Below, piece after piece: positions 18,488 to 27,184 of a stretch of 64,000 nt of DNA (its first letter is position 1; every line of letters starts with the position of its first letter). The notes under the pieces are model-generated. The model was not told the DNA's origin, did not search any database, and saw only the letters and a program-made list of their open reading frames with translations. The translations under genes and the position numbers were made by a program. The stretch comes from Caballeronia sordidicola (lineage in GTDB: Bacteria > Pseudomonadota > Gammaproteobacteria > Burkholderiales > Burkholderiaceae), in the NCBI RefSeq assembly GCF_002220365.1, contig NZ_MTHB01000305.1:62001-126000 (forward strand), given 5' to 3'.

Positions 18488-19023
18488 GTGAAACGCATAA
18501 TCTGCCCGTGCCGCAGAATGTCGCGTGGGCAGCGTTAAACGATACCGAAATCTTGCGCGCGTGCATTCCGGGTTGCGAAAGTATCGAAGCCGATGGCGAG
18601 AACGCGTATGCGGTGGCCATGACGGCGTCGGTCGGACCCGTAAAAGCGAAATTCAAAGGTCGCATGAATTTGGTGGACATCGACGCGCCGCACACGTACA
18701 CCATCGTGTTCGAGGGACAAGGCGGGACGGCCGGTTTCGGCAAGGGGCAGGCGAAGGTCAATCTGGAACCGGGTGACAATGCGGATTCGACCACGTTGTC
18801 TTACACGGCGAATGCTCAAGTGGGCGGCAAGCTCGCGCAGATCGGCTCGCGGTTGGTGGATGGCGCGGCCAGAAAGATTGCCGGGGAATTTTTCAAACGT
18901 TTCAGCGCGCAGTTGACGCAGAGTGACGAGCCCGCTGGTGGACCCGATGAGGCGGCCGCCGACGGTGCAGGTGAAGAGAAGAAGGGGAAAAGATCATGGA
19001 CAGCGTGGATCTCGAAGTCCTGA
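18478..19023 (+). CDS. CoxG-like SRPBCC-fold protein
   Basis: A 181-residue protein of the CO dehydrogenase subunit G family (START/Bet v1 fold), believed to anchor the hydroxylase to the inner membrane or help assembly. The N-terminus MELSETHNLPVPQNVAWAAL and the block DTEILRACIPGCESIE are typical. Residues 150-181 form a polar, acidic then basic tail ending in a tryptophan-rich segment that could be membrane-associated. ATG 18478 overlaps the VWA gene by 10 bases, and the C-terminus overlaps xdhC by 28 bases. Confidence 0.9.
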   Translation: MELSETHNLPVPQNVAWAALNDTEILRACIPGCESIEADGENAYAVAMTASVGPVKAKFKGRMNLVDIDAPHTYTIVFEGQGGTAGFGKGQAKVNLEPGDNADSTTLSYTANAQVGGKLAQIGSRLVDGAARKIAGEFFKRFSAQLTQSDEPAGGPDEAAADGAGEEKKGKRSWTAWISKS

Positions 19024-20015
19024 GAAACAGCGCGCGATGGCTCGAACGTGGGCATCGTGTGTTGCTGGTTACGGTTGTTAAGACGTGGGGCTCGTCGCCC
19101 CGGCCAGAAGGCGCGATGCTCGCCGTGCGCGATGACGGCGCGGTCATGGGATCGGTGTCGGGCGGGTGCATTGAAGACGACTTGATCGAGCGCGTCAGGC
19201 AGCGCGGCATCGAGCAGACGACGCCCGAAAGCGTGAAATACGGAATCTCGGCGGAAGAAGCGCATCGGTTCGGACTGCCTTGCGGCGGGACGATTCAACT
19301 GGTGCTTGAACCGTTGTCGATGGCGAGCGGTATTGCTGAATTGTGCGATGCCGTTCTCGCCGGGCGGCTGGTGACACGCACGCTCGATATGACCAATGGT
19401 GCGGTCAAGTTAGAGCCGGCGCAAGCAACGGATGGCGTTTCCTTCGACGAAACCACGCTCTCGACTATTCACGGTCCGCGGTACCGGATGCTGGTGATCG
19501 GCGCGGGGCAGTTGTCGCGGTATCTGTGCAGTATCGCGGTCGGGCTGGATTATCACGTGACCGTCTGCGATCCGCGCGAGGAGTACACGGACGAGTGGGA
19601 TGTGCCGGGGACGAAGATCGTACGCACCATGCCCGACGATACCGTGATGGAAATGAAACTCGATGAGCGCTGCGCGGTGATTGCGCTAACCCACGATCCG
19701 AAGCTTGACGATCTCGCATTGATGGAAGCGTTGAAGACGGCGGCGTTTTACGTGGGCGCGTTGGGATCGCGGAAAAATAACGCGGCGCGCAGGGAAAGGC
19801 TGAAGGAGTTCGATCTCTCCGATGCCGAGTTGTCGCGCTTGCATGGGCCGGTGGGGATCTATATCGGCAGCCGGACGCCGCCGGAGATCGCGGTGTCTAT
19901 TCTTGCTGAGGTGACGGCGGCGAAGAACGGCGTTTCGTTGCCAACTATTCTGCAGGTTGAAGGGGCGAAGGCTGCGCGGGAACTTGAGGGGACCGGCGAG
20001 ATTTGCGGAATTTAG
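18996..20015 (+). CDS. XdhC/CoxI family molybdenum cofactor maturation protein
   Basis: Binds and protects or sulfurates the molybdenum cofactor before its insertion into the hydroxylase. In the 339-residue protein the N-terminal XdhC_CoxI domain includes VKTWGSSPRPEGAMLAV and GSVSGGCIEDDL (about residues 28-60). The C-terminal Rossmann domain starts at MLVIGAGQLSRYL (about 165-178), with the family's GALGSRKN and GLY-type IGSRTPPEIAVSI motif. A GAAGGGG ribosome-binding site lies inside coxG. It closes the operon. Confidence 0.92.
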   Translation: MDSVDLEVLRNSARWLERGHRVLLVTVVKTWGSSPRPEGAMLAVRDDGAVMGSVSGGCIEDDLIERVRQRGIEQTTPESVKYGISAEEAHRFGLPCGGTIQLVLEPLSMASGIAELCDAVLAGRLVTRTLDMTNGAVKLEPAQATDGVSFDETTLSTIHGPRYRMLVIGAGQLSRYLCSIAVGLDYHVTVCDPREEYTDEWDVPGTKIVRTMPDDTVMEMKLDERCAVIALTHDPKLDDLALMEALKTAAFYVGALGSRKNNAARRERLKEFDLSDAELSRLHGPVGIYIGSRTPPEIAVSILAEVTAAKNGVSLPTILQVEGAKAARELEGTGEICGI

Positions 20016-20033
20016 GTGTACGCGGCGTCGGCG

Positions 20034-20054
20034 CGCTTTGAACGGTTCAAAGCG
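20034..20054. terminator. Short palindromic hairpin between convergent genes
   Basis: CGCTTTGAAC and GTTCAAAGCG surround one G between the convergent xdhC-like and glycosyltransferase genes. No clear T-run follows on either strand, so it may be a weak bidirectional terminator or a protein-binding palindrome. Confidence 0.4.
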
Positions 20055-20076
20055 TTAGCGCGCGGCGTTCAAACGT

Positions 20077-20832
20077 TCACGAAATATTGCCGCGAAGCTT
20101 CATGGAATGCAGCCACTGTCCTGACACTTCCGACATGCCGTAATGCACGACTGTCTCGTCGATGAGTGCCCAGACCGATAAGCCTGCCTGTCGGACTCGT
20201 CGGCAAAACGAGATATCTTCTCCCTGATATACCCCTTTCTCTTCGACCGTCTCAAAAAATCCATAGAACTTCTGGTCGGGTAGCATCGACGCATATTGTT
20301 GCGGCGGAGCGTAGCATTCCGTGAATGGTTTTGTTGCCTCGAACGCTTCACGTTGCGCTAGAAAAACACCCGTTCCGACGTGCTCGGCTTCAATGAATCC
20401 ATTCGCGAAACTCACACTTCCGTCTTCCTCCGTCAGCGGGCTGACGGTGTAGTCGGCGTACTTCTCTAGCCACTGGCGTACGGTCAATCCCACATCGGCT
20501 GCAGATATAGCCCCGTCCAGATTCATTCTCCTGAACGGATATGCGACGCCTGAAACGATTTTGTTCGCGGCCAGCAGTCTCATGACTGCGGTGGCTGGGA
20601 ACTTCATGTCGGTATCGAGGAAAAGGAGGTGCGTGAATTCAGGATGGTTCAGGAAATAGTTGGCGAAGAAGTTACGTGCGCGAATGATCTGGGATGACGC
20701 AACGTGCAACGTTTCGTAGGTCGAGCCTGAATCCGTCAATGCACGCGTCAAGTCGAGCAGCGAGAAGGCGAAATTGACATGGACTTCTTCACTATAGGTG
20801 GGCAGGCAGATGAGGACGTGGTGGGAGGGCAT
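20077..20832 (-). CDS. Glycosyltransferase-like protein (GT-A fold)
   Basis: A 251-residue soluble protein. The N-terminus HVLICLPTYSEEVHVNFAFSL and the metal-binding triad DTD in LLFLDTDMKFP (about residues 69-79) are hallmarks of GT-A glycosyltransferases. A later GEDISFCRRVRQAG segment matches the (E/D)D acceptor region of family 2-like enzymes. No sugar-biosynthesis neighbours are present, so donor and acceptor are unknown. The sequence before ATG 20832 is C-rich with a duplicated 14-bp unit (20833-20860) and no obvious ribosome-binding site. Confidence 0.7.
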   Translation of the reverse strand: MPSHHVLICLPTYSEEVHVNFAFSLLDLTRALTDSGSTYETLHVASSQIIRARNFFANYFLNHPEFTHLLFLDTDMKFPATAVMRLLAANKIVSGVAYPFRRMNLDGAISAADVGLTVRQWLEKYADYTVSPLTEEDGSVSFANGFIEAEHVGTGVFLAQREAFEATKPFTECYAPPQQYASMLPDQKFYGFFETVEEKGVYQGEDISFCRRVRQAGLSVWALIDETVVHYGMSEVSGQWLHSMKLRGNIS

Positions 20833-21117
20833 GGGGGTGTCCGTATGGGGGTGTCCGTATGGGGATGATCGAGTTTGCGCCTATAGGGAAATGGGCGATA
20901 TAGTTAGGATTGTTAAAATAAATTTTCGAAATAAGATGTGGGTGTTGATTGGATATCGTGATGGTACATGGCGGAATGCGCTGGCGACAGTTTCAGGCTT
21001 TATCGACTCGCAATAATCCTGCGGGGATTACACCCTGTGATTTGAAGCCGATTAGTTTTTCAATCTATGGGTTCGTCGGGCTAGACGTTGCTAGCGCGCC
21101 GAGGGAGAAGACATCGT

Positions 21118-21282
21118 GTTTTAATCCACGCGCTCGTGAAGAGCGCGACCGTCAATGCGGGGTCATGCGCATGCGTCCATAGTGTTTCAATCCACGCGCT
21201 CGTGAAGGGCGCGACGTACATCGATCGACAACTTTCGGGCACCAGCAATTGTTTCAATCCACGCACTCGCGAAAAGCGCGAC
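21118..21282 (-). CRISPR. Short type I-C CRISPR array: three 32-bp repeats, two spacers
   Basis: Repeats at 21118-21149, 21184-21215 and 21251-21282 share the plus-strand form beginning GTTTCAATCCACGC and ending GCGCGAC, which is the type I-C repeat (reverse strand: GTCGCGCCC...ATTGAAAC). Spacers are 34 bp (21150-21183) and 35 bp (21216-21250). The middle repeat is closest to consensus; the first has T for C at position 5 and the third has several changes (CACTCGCGAAAAG). Transcription with the cas genes would be leftward. The array starts 35 bases after the cas7 stop with no leader, cas4, cas1 or cas2. It is probably a remnant. Confidence 0.9.
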
Positions 21283-21317
21283 ATTATTTTTCGGGGTGGG
21301 GCGCGTTGGTCATCAGA

Positions 21318-22190
21318 TCAGATTCGATCGATGACTTCGACGCCGCGCGCAATCTTCGTTGTATCGATCGACACGGCGTAGTCGGAGAAGTATCGAGCGG
21401 GCAGATCGGCTCCCTCTTTTACGCGATCGACTTTTACTGCATCGAATAGCGTATGCGCCGGCGCGTTGCCCAAAGCGTTTTCGTGCTTGAACACGATGAG
21501 TTTGCGCGCGGCCATTTCGCCGCGGGCCGCTGAGCGATCGTGCTCAAACATGTTGGTCAGCGAACGCCAGACGAGTTCGAGATCGTCTTCAGTGAAGCCG
21601 GTGCGTTCGGCAAGCTTCGCAGATATGAAGCCATGCGCCCGATATAGTCCGTAGGGCAAGATATGTTTTCGACCCATCGTGCGGTTAGAGTTCTCGGCGT
21701 CCTTTTCGGTGGTGACGGCCATGCGCGTGATGGAGACTTCCATCGGCACGACGGGTTCTATCGATTTAGCGAAAGCCAGTTGAATCGGACCGCGCACTTG
21801 TCCGCAGTTCACGCCGGTGCTCATGACTGCACCGAAGGCCCTGATATCGAAGAAGTTCGTGCACATCCATTTGGTGAGCGCTTCCGCGTCCTTCGCATCC
21901 TTAGGCAGCTTCTTGTCCACCGGGACGAGATTGAGCGCCGCATAACCCAGTTTGTGCTGAAGATTGAGCGCGGCTTTCTCCTGCATATAGATGGCGTGAC
22001 CGGCCTTGTTGCCACTCTCCAGCGTCACGTAATTGCGAATCTTCCGTTTCAGGCAGACATCGGTGACGAGGCCGAGATTGGTTTCGGGATCGAGACGGGG
22101 CAGGTTTCCCGCATCGGGATCGCCGTTCGGATTGCCGTTGGTGACATCGAACAGATAAACGAATTCGTAGCGGTTAGCGAGGATGGTCAT
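21318..22190 (-). CDS. cas7: Type I-C Cascade backbone protein Cas7 (Csd2)
   Basis: A 290-residue protein that polymerises along crRNA in the I-C surveillance complex. The N-terminus RYEFVYLFDVTNGNPNGDPD is diagnostic for Csd2, as are the VSITRMAV and MGRKHILPYGLYRAHGF blocks. The C-terminus ARGVEVIDRI resembles complete family members, so the gene looks intact. It overlaps cas8c by 4 bases (22187-22190). With cas5c broken and cas3 missing, a working complex is unlikely. Confidence 0.95.
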   Translation of the reverse strand: MTILANRYEFVYLFDVTNGNPNGDPDAGNLPRLDPETNLGLVTDVCLKRKIRNYVTLESGNKAGHAIYMQEKAALNLQHKLGYAALNLVPVDKKLPKDAKDAEALTKWMCTNFFDIRAFGAVMSTGVNCGQVRGPIQLAFAKSIEPVVPMEVSITRMAVTTEKDAENSNRTMGRKHILPYGLYRAHGFISAKLAERTGFTEDDLELVWRSLTNMFEHDRSAARGEMAARKLIVFKHENALGNAPAHTLFDAVKVDRVKEGADLPARYFSDYAVSIDTTKIARGVEVIDRI

Positions 22191-24004
22191 ACGGTTGTCT
22201 CCAGGATGTCGCTGGTGATGATTTCTGCGGCGTCGTCTTTGCCAGCCTTCGAGCGGAAACGTTCGTTGCGCTGGTGGTAGTAGCCGATGGCAAAGCGGCC
22301 CTGGTCTTCTAGTCGAAGCGTCTTTGGAAATTCACAGCCAAGACCATCGATAATGTGTTGCATTTCTTTTTCGAGCGATATCGCGAGTCCTTTTTCCTTC
22401 GGGTCTTTCATCGCCTTGGACAAGTGGTTTTGCGCGCCACGCATGAGGACCGGAAATATGCCTGCGGGCATGGCAGAAGCGGACCCGTAATAATGGTCCT
22501 TGATGCTCGCACTGACAGAGTGCAGCGCGGCTTCCTGAATGCTTTCCAGCACGGAGAACAGCCGCCCGAGCAAATAACCCGGCGCGGTATTGCTTCTATC
22601 GAGACTCACAGGGACCTCCTCTTGAACATCTTCATTGTCGAGACGCTGGTCGCGTGTCAAAACGGCTTTGCACAACGCCACGCGAAGTCCGGAAATATCT
22701 CCATCTGCGCGCATGCGCATGATCGCGGCGCTCAACAAAGTGCGCGGGTAACGTCCGCCGCCGAGCACCGCGCGCATCACCGATCCTGCTAGTTGCGGCG
22801 AGACGTTTTCAGTCTTTTCCTGTGCCGCGATAGCGCGCAGCAGGCGCCAGGGGGCTGGTGGCGTTTTCCACGGCGTGGGTTCGATCGCGAGATCGTCGTA
22901 ATGCTGTGAGAATCGTTTGGTGAACACGCCAATGCTCTCGCAGAACCAGTAGCGGACCGAAAGCCGGGACGCATTCGGTGACAACCCAAGCACGAATATC
23001 TTTGCGGCTGAATCGAAATTCAGATCGAGGTCGTGCAGCGCACGTCCCTCCGATACCCCATCAAGCGCATGCTTGAGCTTGGCGGCTTCGGCGGAGTCGC
23101 TGGGCGGTGGTTCAAGCGTACTGAAGAACAGGCTTTCCGCTGCTTCCTGCTGGTGTTGATCCTTGGCTTGCGCCCAGAACACCACACTTGCGTCACCTAT
23201 CTGAACGCATTGACGATGACGCGGATCGCGCAGCAACAAGTGGTTCAGCACCGTTGTGTAAGCGAAGGCCGCATGCACGGAAACGGGTGAGTTGGCGCCG
23301 CGATCCTTGCCGTATGAGTTGAAGGCGTCGAGGTTGAACGAGACAATGGATGCCCCTGACGCCTGCGATCCCCACACGCCTTTAATAGCAGGATGAAGAC
23401 GCGCGATCGGGCGCGCTTCTCCACTGACCAGGCACAAGCCAAGGGTCGCTTCGTCGGCTGCGCTGTAGCGCTTGACCAGTTCCTGCGCCGCGGGTCGCTC
23501 GTGGATGTAGCCAGGTTCACCATCGAGCCGGAAGACGACGTTCGCGCTGAAAATGGCCGGGGTGTGTTTAACGATGTGTTCGCACTGCCGCCACTCGCCC
23601 GGAATCCATGTTTCTATGAACTTGCGTAACGCGACAAGCCCATCGTCGGTTGCCCCGGCGAGACGATCCAGATGGAGATCCTTGAAAACTTCGCATGATC
23701 TCGGATTGAGCGTCGGTGTATCGGCCCCCGCTTTTTGCTCCACACCGAGAACGAATGCGGTCTTGTCCCACAAAAAAAATGGAGGTGGTGCAATACCGGA
23801 GCGTTTAAACGACGCAGGAACAGTGAGCATTGTCCACTTCGATTTCTTGTCGGCGCAATCGCTGAGATTAATGACGTCCTTCACTTTGCCGTCGCGATTC
23901 AACAGGATCGAGTAGCCGACCTTTTCCTGCGTCAATCCGAACGCGGGTACCTTGCCCTGAGCAGCGAGCCGTTCGTAATACTCGACAAGAGCGGTGAGGA
24001 TCAT
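22187..24004 (-). CDS. cas8c: Type I-C Cascade large subunit Cas8c (Csd1)
   Basis: A 605-residue protein, normal for Csd1, which recognises the PAM and opens target DNA in the type I-C complex. The start MILTALVEYYERLAAQGKVPAFG and the segments HTPAIFSANVVFRLDGEPGYIHERPAAQ and SIVSFNLDAFNSYGKDRGANSPVS are typical of the family. No internal stop is seen. It overlaps the cas5c stop by 4 bases at the 5' end and cas7 by 4 bases at the 3' end, consistent with one coupled operon. Confidence 0.94.
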   Translation of the reverse strand: MILTALVEYYERLAAQGKVPAFGLTQEKVGYSILLNRDGKVKDVINLSDCADKKSKWTMLTVPASFKRSGIAPPPFFLWDKTAFVLGVEQKAGADTPTLNPRSCEVFKDLHLDRLAGATDDGLVALRKFIETWIPGEWRQCEHIVKHTPAIFSANVVFRLDGEPGYIHERPAAQELVKRYSAADEATLGLCLVSGEARPIARLHPAIKGVWGSQASGASIVSFNLDAFNSYGKDRGANSPVSVHAAFAYTTVLNHLLLRDPRHRQCVQIGDASVVFWAQAKDQHQQEAAESLFFSTLEPPPSDSAEAAKLKHALDGVSEGRALHDLDLNFDSAAKIFVLGLSPNASRLSVRYWFCESIGVFTKRFSQHYDDLAIEPTPWKTPPAPWRLLRAIAAQEKTENVSPQLAGSVMRAVLGGGRYPRTLLSAAIMRMRADGDISGLRVALCKAVLTRDQRLDNEDVQEEVPVSLDRSNTAPGYLLGRLFSVLESIQEAALHSVSASIKDHYYGSASAMPAGIFPVLMRGAQNHLSKAMKDPKEKGLAISLEKEMQHIIDGLGCEFPKTLRLEDQGRFAIGYYHQRNERFRSKAGKDDAAEIITSDILETTV

Positions 24005-24551
24005 GCCGGGCGTTCCACGAACGGTAAGGGCGGAACGTCGATCCAGCCATCCTTCATGGACGCCCTGAAGAAGTGCGGCGTCATGGCATTCTTGAAGTCG
24101 ATGTCGTGAAGCATCCAGCCGAGATCCTTCACCTTCATGAGCGATGAATGCGGCTCGCAGAGGGGGGCATCGTCTTCCAGCAAACTGAAACAGGCGGGAA
24201 ATTCACGCACGCCTGGGCATGGGATTTGAAAACACTGACCTTTGCGCGCGCGCCGGTTAAAGATATCGAGGTGTTTGCCGATCGAGTCTCCTTCTTCGGC
24301 CTTATCGGTGAGTTCGATGTGCGCTTCAATGATGTACGCCACGTCCTTGAGAATGTACGCCGCGCGTTGCTGCCGGTCTTCATCAACGTAGTTGACGAGG
24401 CCCTTCAGTGTGCCGTTTTTCATGGCCGATCGCGCGCTCGATGCCGGGATCTTGCTCGCGACTTCATTTCGACGGATAGTGTCGAAGCGAATCTCGTTGA
24501 GCACCTGAATCCGGTCGACGACCCAACGAATGGCCGGTTTCCAGTGAATTG
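24001..24551 (-). pseudogene. cas5: cas5c, 3' fragment (interrupted by IS21-family element)
   Basis: Encodes the C-terminal part of Cas5c (Csd5), from HWKPAIRWVVDRIQVLNEIR to FVERPA, about 180 residues. The first 43 codons are 2.6 kb away at 27185-27314 on the same strand. Cas5c normally cuts pre-crRNA and caps the 5' handle in type I-C. An open frame enters from the IS end (GTG 24669) and reads through into this fragment, so a chimeric protein lacking the first beta strands of the ferredoxin fold is possible. The reading frame after the insertion is otherwise intact. Confidence 0.93.
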
Positions 24552-24789
24552 TGGGTATTCCGGAGCATCGTGACCGATGATTCCGGCCGAACGTGACCGA
24601 CCATTCTGGTTCATCGTGACCGCTCATTCCGGGCGAACGTGACCGATTTCGGAGGACCTCCGGAATCACTGGTCACGATACCGGAATCATCGGTCACGAT
24701 GCCGGAATGGCGTTGTACGGCGCAGGAATGATGTTACGCATATGAGCAACTGAGTGGGTACGCTTCCAGCTTTTTCGTCTGGAGACAGC

Positions 24790-26313
24790 GTGCCCGCACC
24801 AAGGATCAATATGCGTAAGATAAAAGACGTATTGCGTTTGAAACTGGACGCCAAACTTTCACACGAGCAGATTGCTGGCGCGCTGGGCATCTCCAAAGGC
24901 GTCGTCACCAAGTATGTGGGGCTCGCCGCGGCAGCGGGCCTGGACTGGCCTATGGTGCAAGATGCCGACGAGATCACACTTGAGCGGCGACTGCTGGTGG
25001 CGCCCCAGAAGCCACGTAATCATGTCCAGCCGGACTATGGTCGCCTGCACCAGGAGTTGCGCCGCAAGGGCATGACGCTGATGCTGCTGTGGGAGGAATA
25101 CCGGGCCGAGCACGCGGACCGCCAGACCTACGCCTACTCCCAGTTCTGCGACAACTATCGGCGCTTCGCCAGGCAGCTCAAGCGCTCGATGCGGCAGATT
25201 CACCGCGCAGGTGAGAAGATGTTCATCGATTACGCCGGCCCCACCATCGCATTGACCGATGGCAGCCGGGCCCACATCTTCGTCGCCGCGATGGGTGCCT
25301 CCAGCTACACCTTTGCCTGTGCCACGCCGCGCGAGACGATGGCTGACTGGCTTGAATCAACGGCGCGCGCACTGAGCTTTTACGGCGGCGTGACCCAGCT
25401 CATCGTGCCCGACAACCCACGTGCGCTGATCTCGGACGCCAACCGATACGAACCGCGCAGCAACGACACGGTGCTCGACTTCGCGCGCCACTACGGCACC
25501 TCGATTCTGCCGGCGCGTCCCTATCATCCGCAGGACAAGGCGAAGGCGGAGTCGGCGGTGCAGATCGTCGAACGCTGGATCATGGCGCGCCTACGTCATC
25601 AGCAGTTCGCCAGCGTGCATGAAGTGAACCAGGCTGTCGCGCCTTTGCTGACGCGGCTCAACGAGAAGCCGTTCCAGAAGCTGCCCGGTAGCCGTGCAAG
25701 CACCTTTGCCGCACTCGACGCGCCGGCCTTGCTGCCCTTGCCGTTGCAGCGCTATGAGATGGCGCACTTCAAGACCGTCAAGGCCCACATCGACTATCAC
25801 GTCGAGGTCGAGCAGCATCGCTACAGCGTGCCGCACGCACTGGTCGGGCAAGTGCTGGAAGCGCGCATTACGATCGCGGTGGTCGAGCTCATGCATCGCG
25901 GGCAGCGAGTGGCCAGCCATGCGCGCAGCAGCCGGCACGGCGGCTTCACCACCACCGCCGCACACATGCCGGCCGCGCATCGCGCCCACATGGAGTGGAC
26001 GCCGCAGCGCCTGATCCACTGGGGTCAAAGTATCGGCCCGGCTACCGCCGAGGCGGTGACGCGACTAATGCAGGAGAACAAGCATCCCGAGCACGGCTAC
26101 CGCGCCTGCCTGGGTTTGCTGTCGCTGGCTAAGCGCTTCGGCAAGCCCAGGCTTGAAGCGGGCTGCACGCTGGCGTTGCAGATCGGCGCCTGCCAGTACC
26201 GCCACGTACGCGACATCCTGGTCAACAACCGTGACCAAAGCGCGCCAGCAACAGCCGGCGACTGGGTCAGCCCCAACCATGCCCACGTCCGCGGCCCCGG
26301 CTACTACCAATGA
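24790..26313 (+). CDS. istA: IS21-family transposase IstA
   Basis: A 507-residue DDE transposase. An N-terminal helix-turn-helix (LSHEQIAGALGISKGVVTKYVGLA) is followed by the integrase core with GEKMFIDYAGPTIAL (first Asp), IVPDNPRALI (second Asp) and HPQDKAKAESAVQIVERWI (Glu). The C-terminal part, including YSVPHALVGQVLEARIT, is the usual beta-barrel domain. The GTG at 24790 is preceded by GGAGACAGC and begins PAPRINMRKIKDVL, the common N-terminus. The stop overlaps an ATG that could serve istB. Confidence 0.95.
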   Translation: MPAPRINMRKIKDVLRLKLDAKLSHEQIAGALGISKGVVTKYVGLAAAAGLDWPMVQDADEITLERRLLVAPQKPRNHVQPDYGRLHQELRRKGMTLMLLWEEYRAEHADRQTYAYSQFCDNYRRFARQLKRSMRQIHRAGEKMFIDYAGPTIALTDGSRAHIFVAAMGASSYTFACATPRETMADWLESTARALSFYGGVTQLIVPDNPRALISDANRYEPRSNDTVLDFARHYGTSILPARPYHPQDKAKAESAVQIVERWIMARLRHQQFASVHEVNQAVAPLLTRLNEKPFQKLPGSRASTFAALDAPALLPLPLQRYEMAHFKTVKAHIDYHVEVEQHRYSVPHALVGQVLEARITIAVVELMHRGQRVASHARSSRHGGFTTTAAHMPAAHRAHMEWTPQRLIHWGQSIGPATAEAVTRLMQENKHPEHGYRACLGLLSLAKRFGKPRLEAGCTLALQIGACQYRHVRDILVNNRDQSAPATAGDWVSPNHAHVRGPGYYQ

Positions 26314-26324
26314 GGAATTCTGCA

Positions 26325-27092
26325 ATGATGATGCACACCACTTTGGCGCAACTGCGTACATTGAAACTGGACGGCCTGGCGACGGGCCTGGAAGAACAAC
26401 TGACCCAGCCCGGCATGGCTGCGATGAGCTTCGAGGAACGCGTGGCGCTGCTGGTTGACCGCGAAGTACATTGCCGCAACGACCGCAAGTTGCTGCGTCT
26501 GCTGAAGAACGCGCATCTGAAATATGCGCAGGCGGCCATCGAGGACGTCGACGCTCGCTCGGGCCGCGGGATCGACCGGCGCGAGGTAATGAGCCTGGCA
26601 TTGGGAGACTGGGTTAGTGCCGGCCACAGTGTCTTGATCACCGGTCCGACTGGCGCCGGAAAATCCTGGCTCGCCTGCGCACTGGCGCAACACGCCTGTC
26701 GTCGAGGGTACTCCGCCATCTATCAGCGTGTACCCCGCCTGCAGGAAGAACTACGCATTCGGCACGGCAGCGGGGCCTTCGGCAAATGGCTACTCCAGTT
26801 GGCCAAAACTGATGTGCTGGTCCTGGACGACTGGGGCATGGGCGCAATCGACAGCACGACCCGATCCGATCTCCTGGAAGTCATTGACGATCGCGCTGCC
26901 AACAAAGCCACGATCATTACGAGTCAATTACCAGTTGAGCACTGGCATGCCTGGATCGGCGACGCCACCATTGCCGACGCCATTCTCGACCGGATCATGC
27001 AGCGCCATCATCGATTTACGCTGACCGGCGACTCGCTGCGAACGGAACGACCAACAACCAGCAAAAAGGAGCAAACTATCGACCCATCGTGA
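26325..27092 (+). CDS. istB: IS21-family helper ATPase IstB
   Basis: A 255-residue AAA+ ATPase that selects target DNA and activates IstA. Walker A is GPTGAGKSW and Walker B VLVLDDWG, with a SQLPVEHWHAWIGDATIADAILDRIMQR segment typical of IstB. I prefer ATG 26325 (MMHTTLAQLRTLKLDGLATG) because GAGGA lies 7 bases upstream, although ATG 26310, overlapping the istA stop, is in frame. Intact. Confidence 0.95.
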   Translation: MMMHTTLAQLRTLKLDGLATGLEEQLTQPGMAAMSFEERVALLVDREVHCRNDRKLLRLLKNAHLKYAQAAIEDVDARSGRGIDRREVMSLALGDWVSAGHSVLITGPTGAGKSWLACALAQHACRRGYSAIYQRVPRLQEELRIRHGSGAFGKWLLQLAKTDVLVLDDWGMGAIDSTTRSDLLEVIDDRAANKATIITSQLPVEHWHAWIGDATIADAILDRIMQRHHRFTLTGDSLRTERPTTSKKEQTIDPS

Positions 27093-27184
27093 CCGCAGAT
27101 ATTACGATCTAATCGCGTAGCACCATCTCATGCGCAACGGTCACGTTCAGCCGGAATGAGCGGTCACGATCACCGGAATACGCA

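Larger units (their letters stand above)
24552..27184 (+). mobile_element. IS21-family insertion sequence, intact, 2633 bp
   Basis: The ends begin TG and finish CA as in IS21. The left end TGGGTATTCCGG and right end (inverted) TGCGTATTCCGG start imperfect terminal inverted repeats of about 46 bp, containing further ATTCCGG and CGTGACCG copies. A 6-bp target duplication GAATTG flanks it at 24546-24551 and 27185-27190. It carries istA and istB in the usual order and overlap. The clean duplication and undamaged genes point to a recent insertion into cas5c. Confidence 0.95.

Noticed and set aside
12495..20015. True carbon monoxide dehydrogenase
   Set aside because: The large subunit lacks the cysteine-containing CO-type active-site loop and has AYRGAGR instead.
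20798..21016. Plus-strand frame of 72 codons between the glycosyltransferase and the CRISPR array
   Set aside because: A possible inner start gives MGDIVRIVKINFRNKMWVLI, but the ribosome-binding site is poor and no family fits; it may be a remnant but cannot be supported. It does not resemble Cas2.
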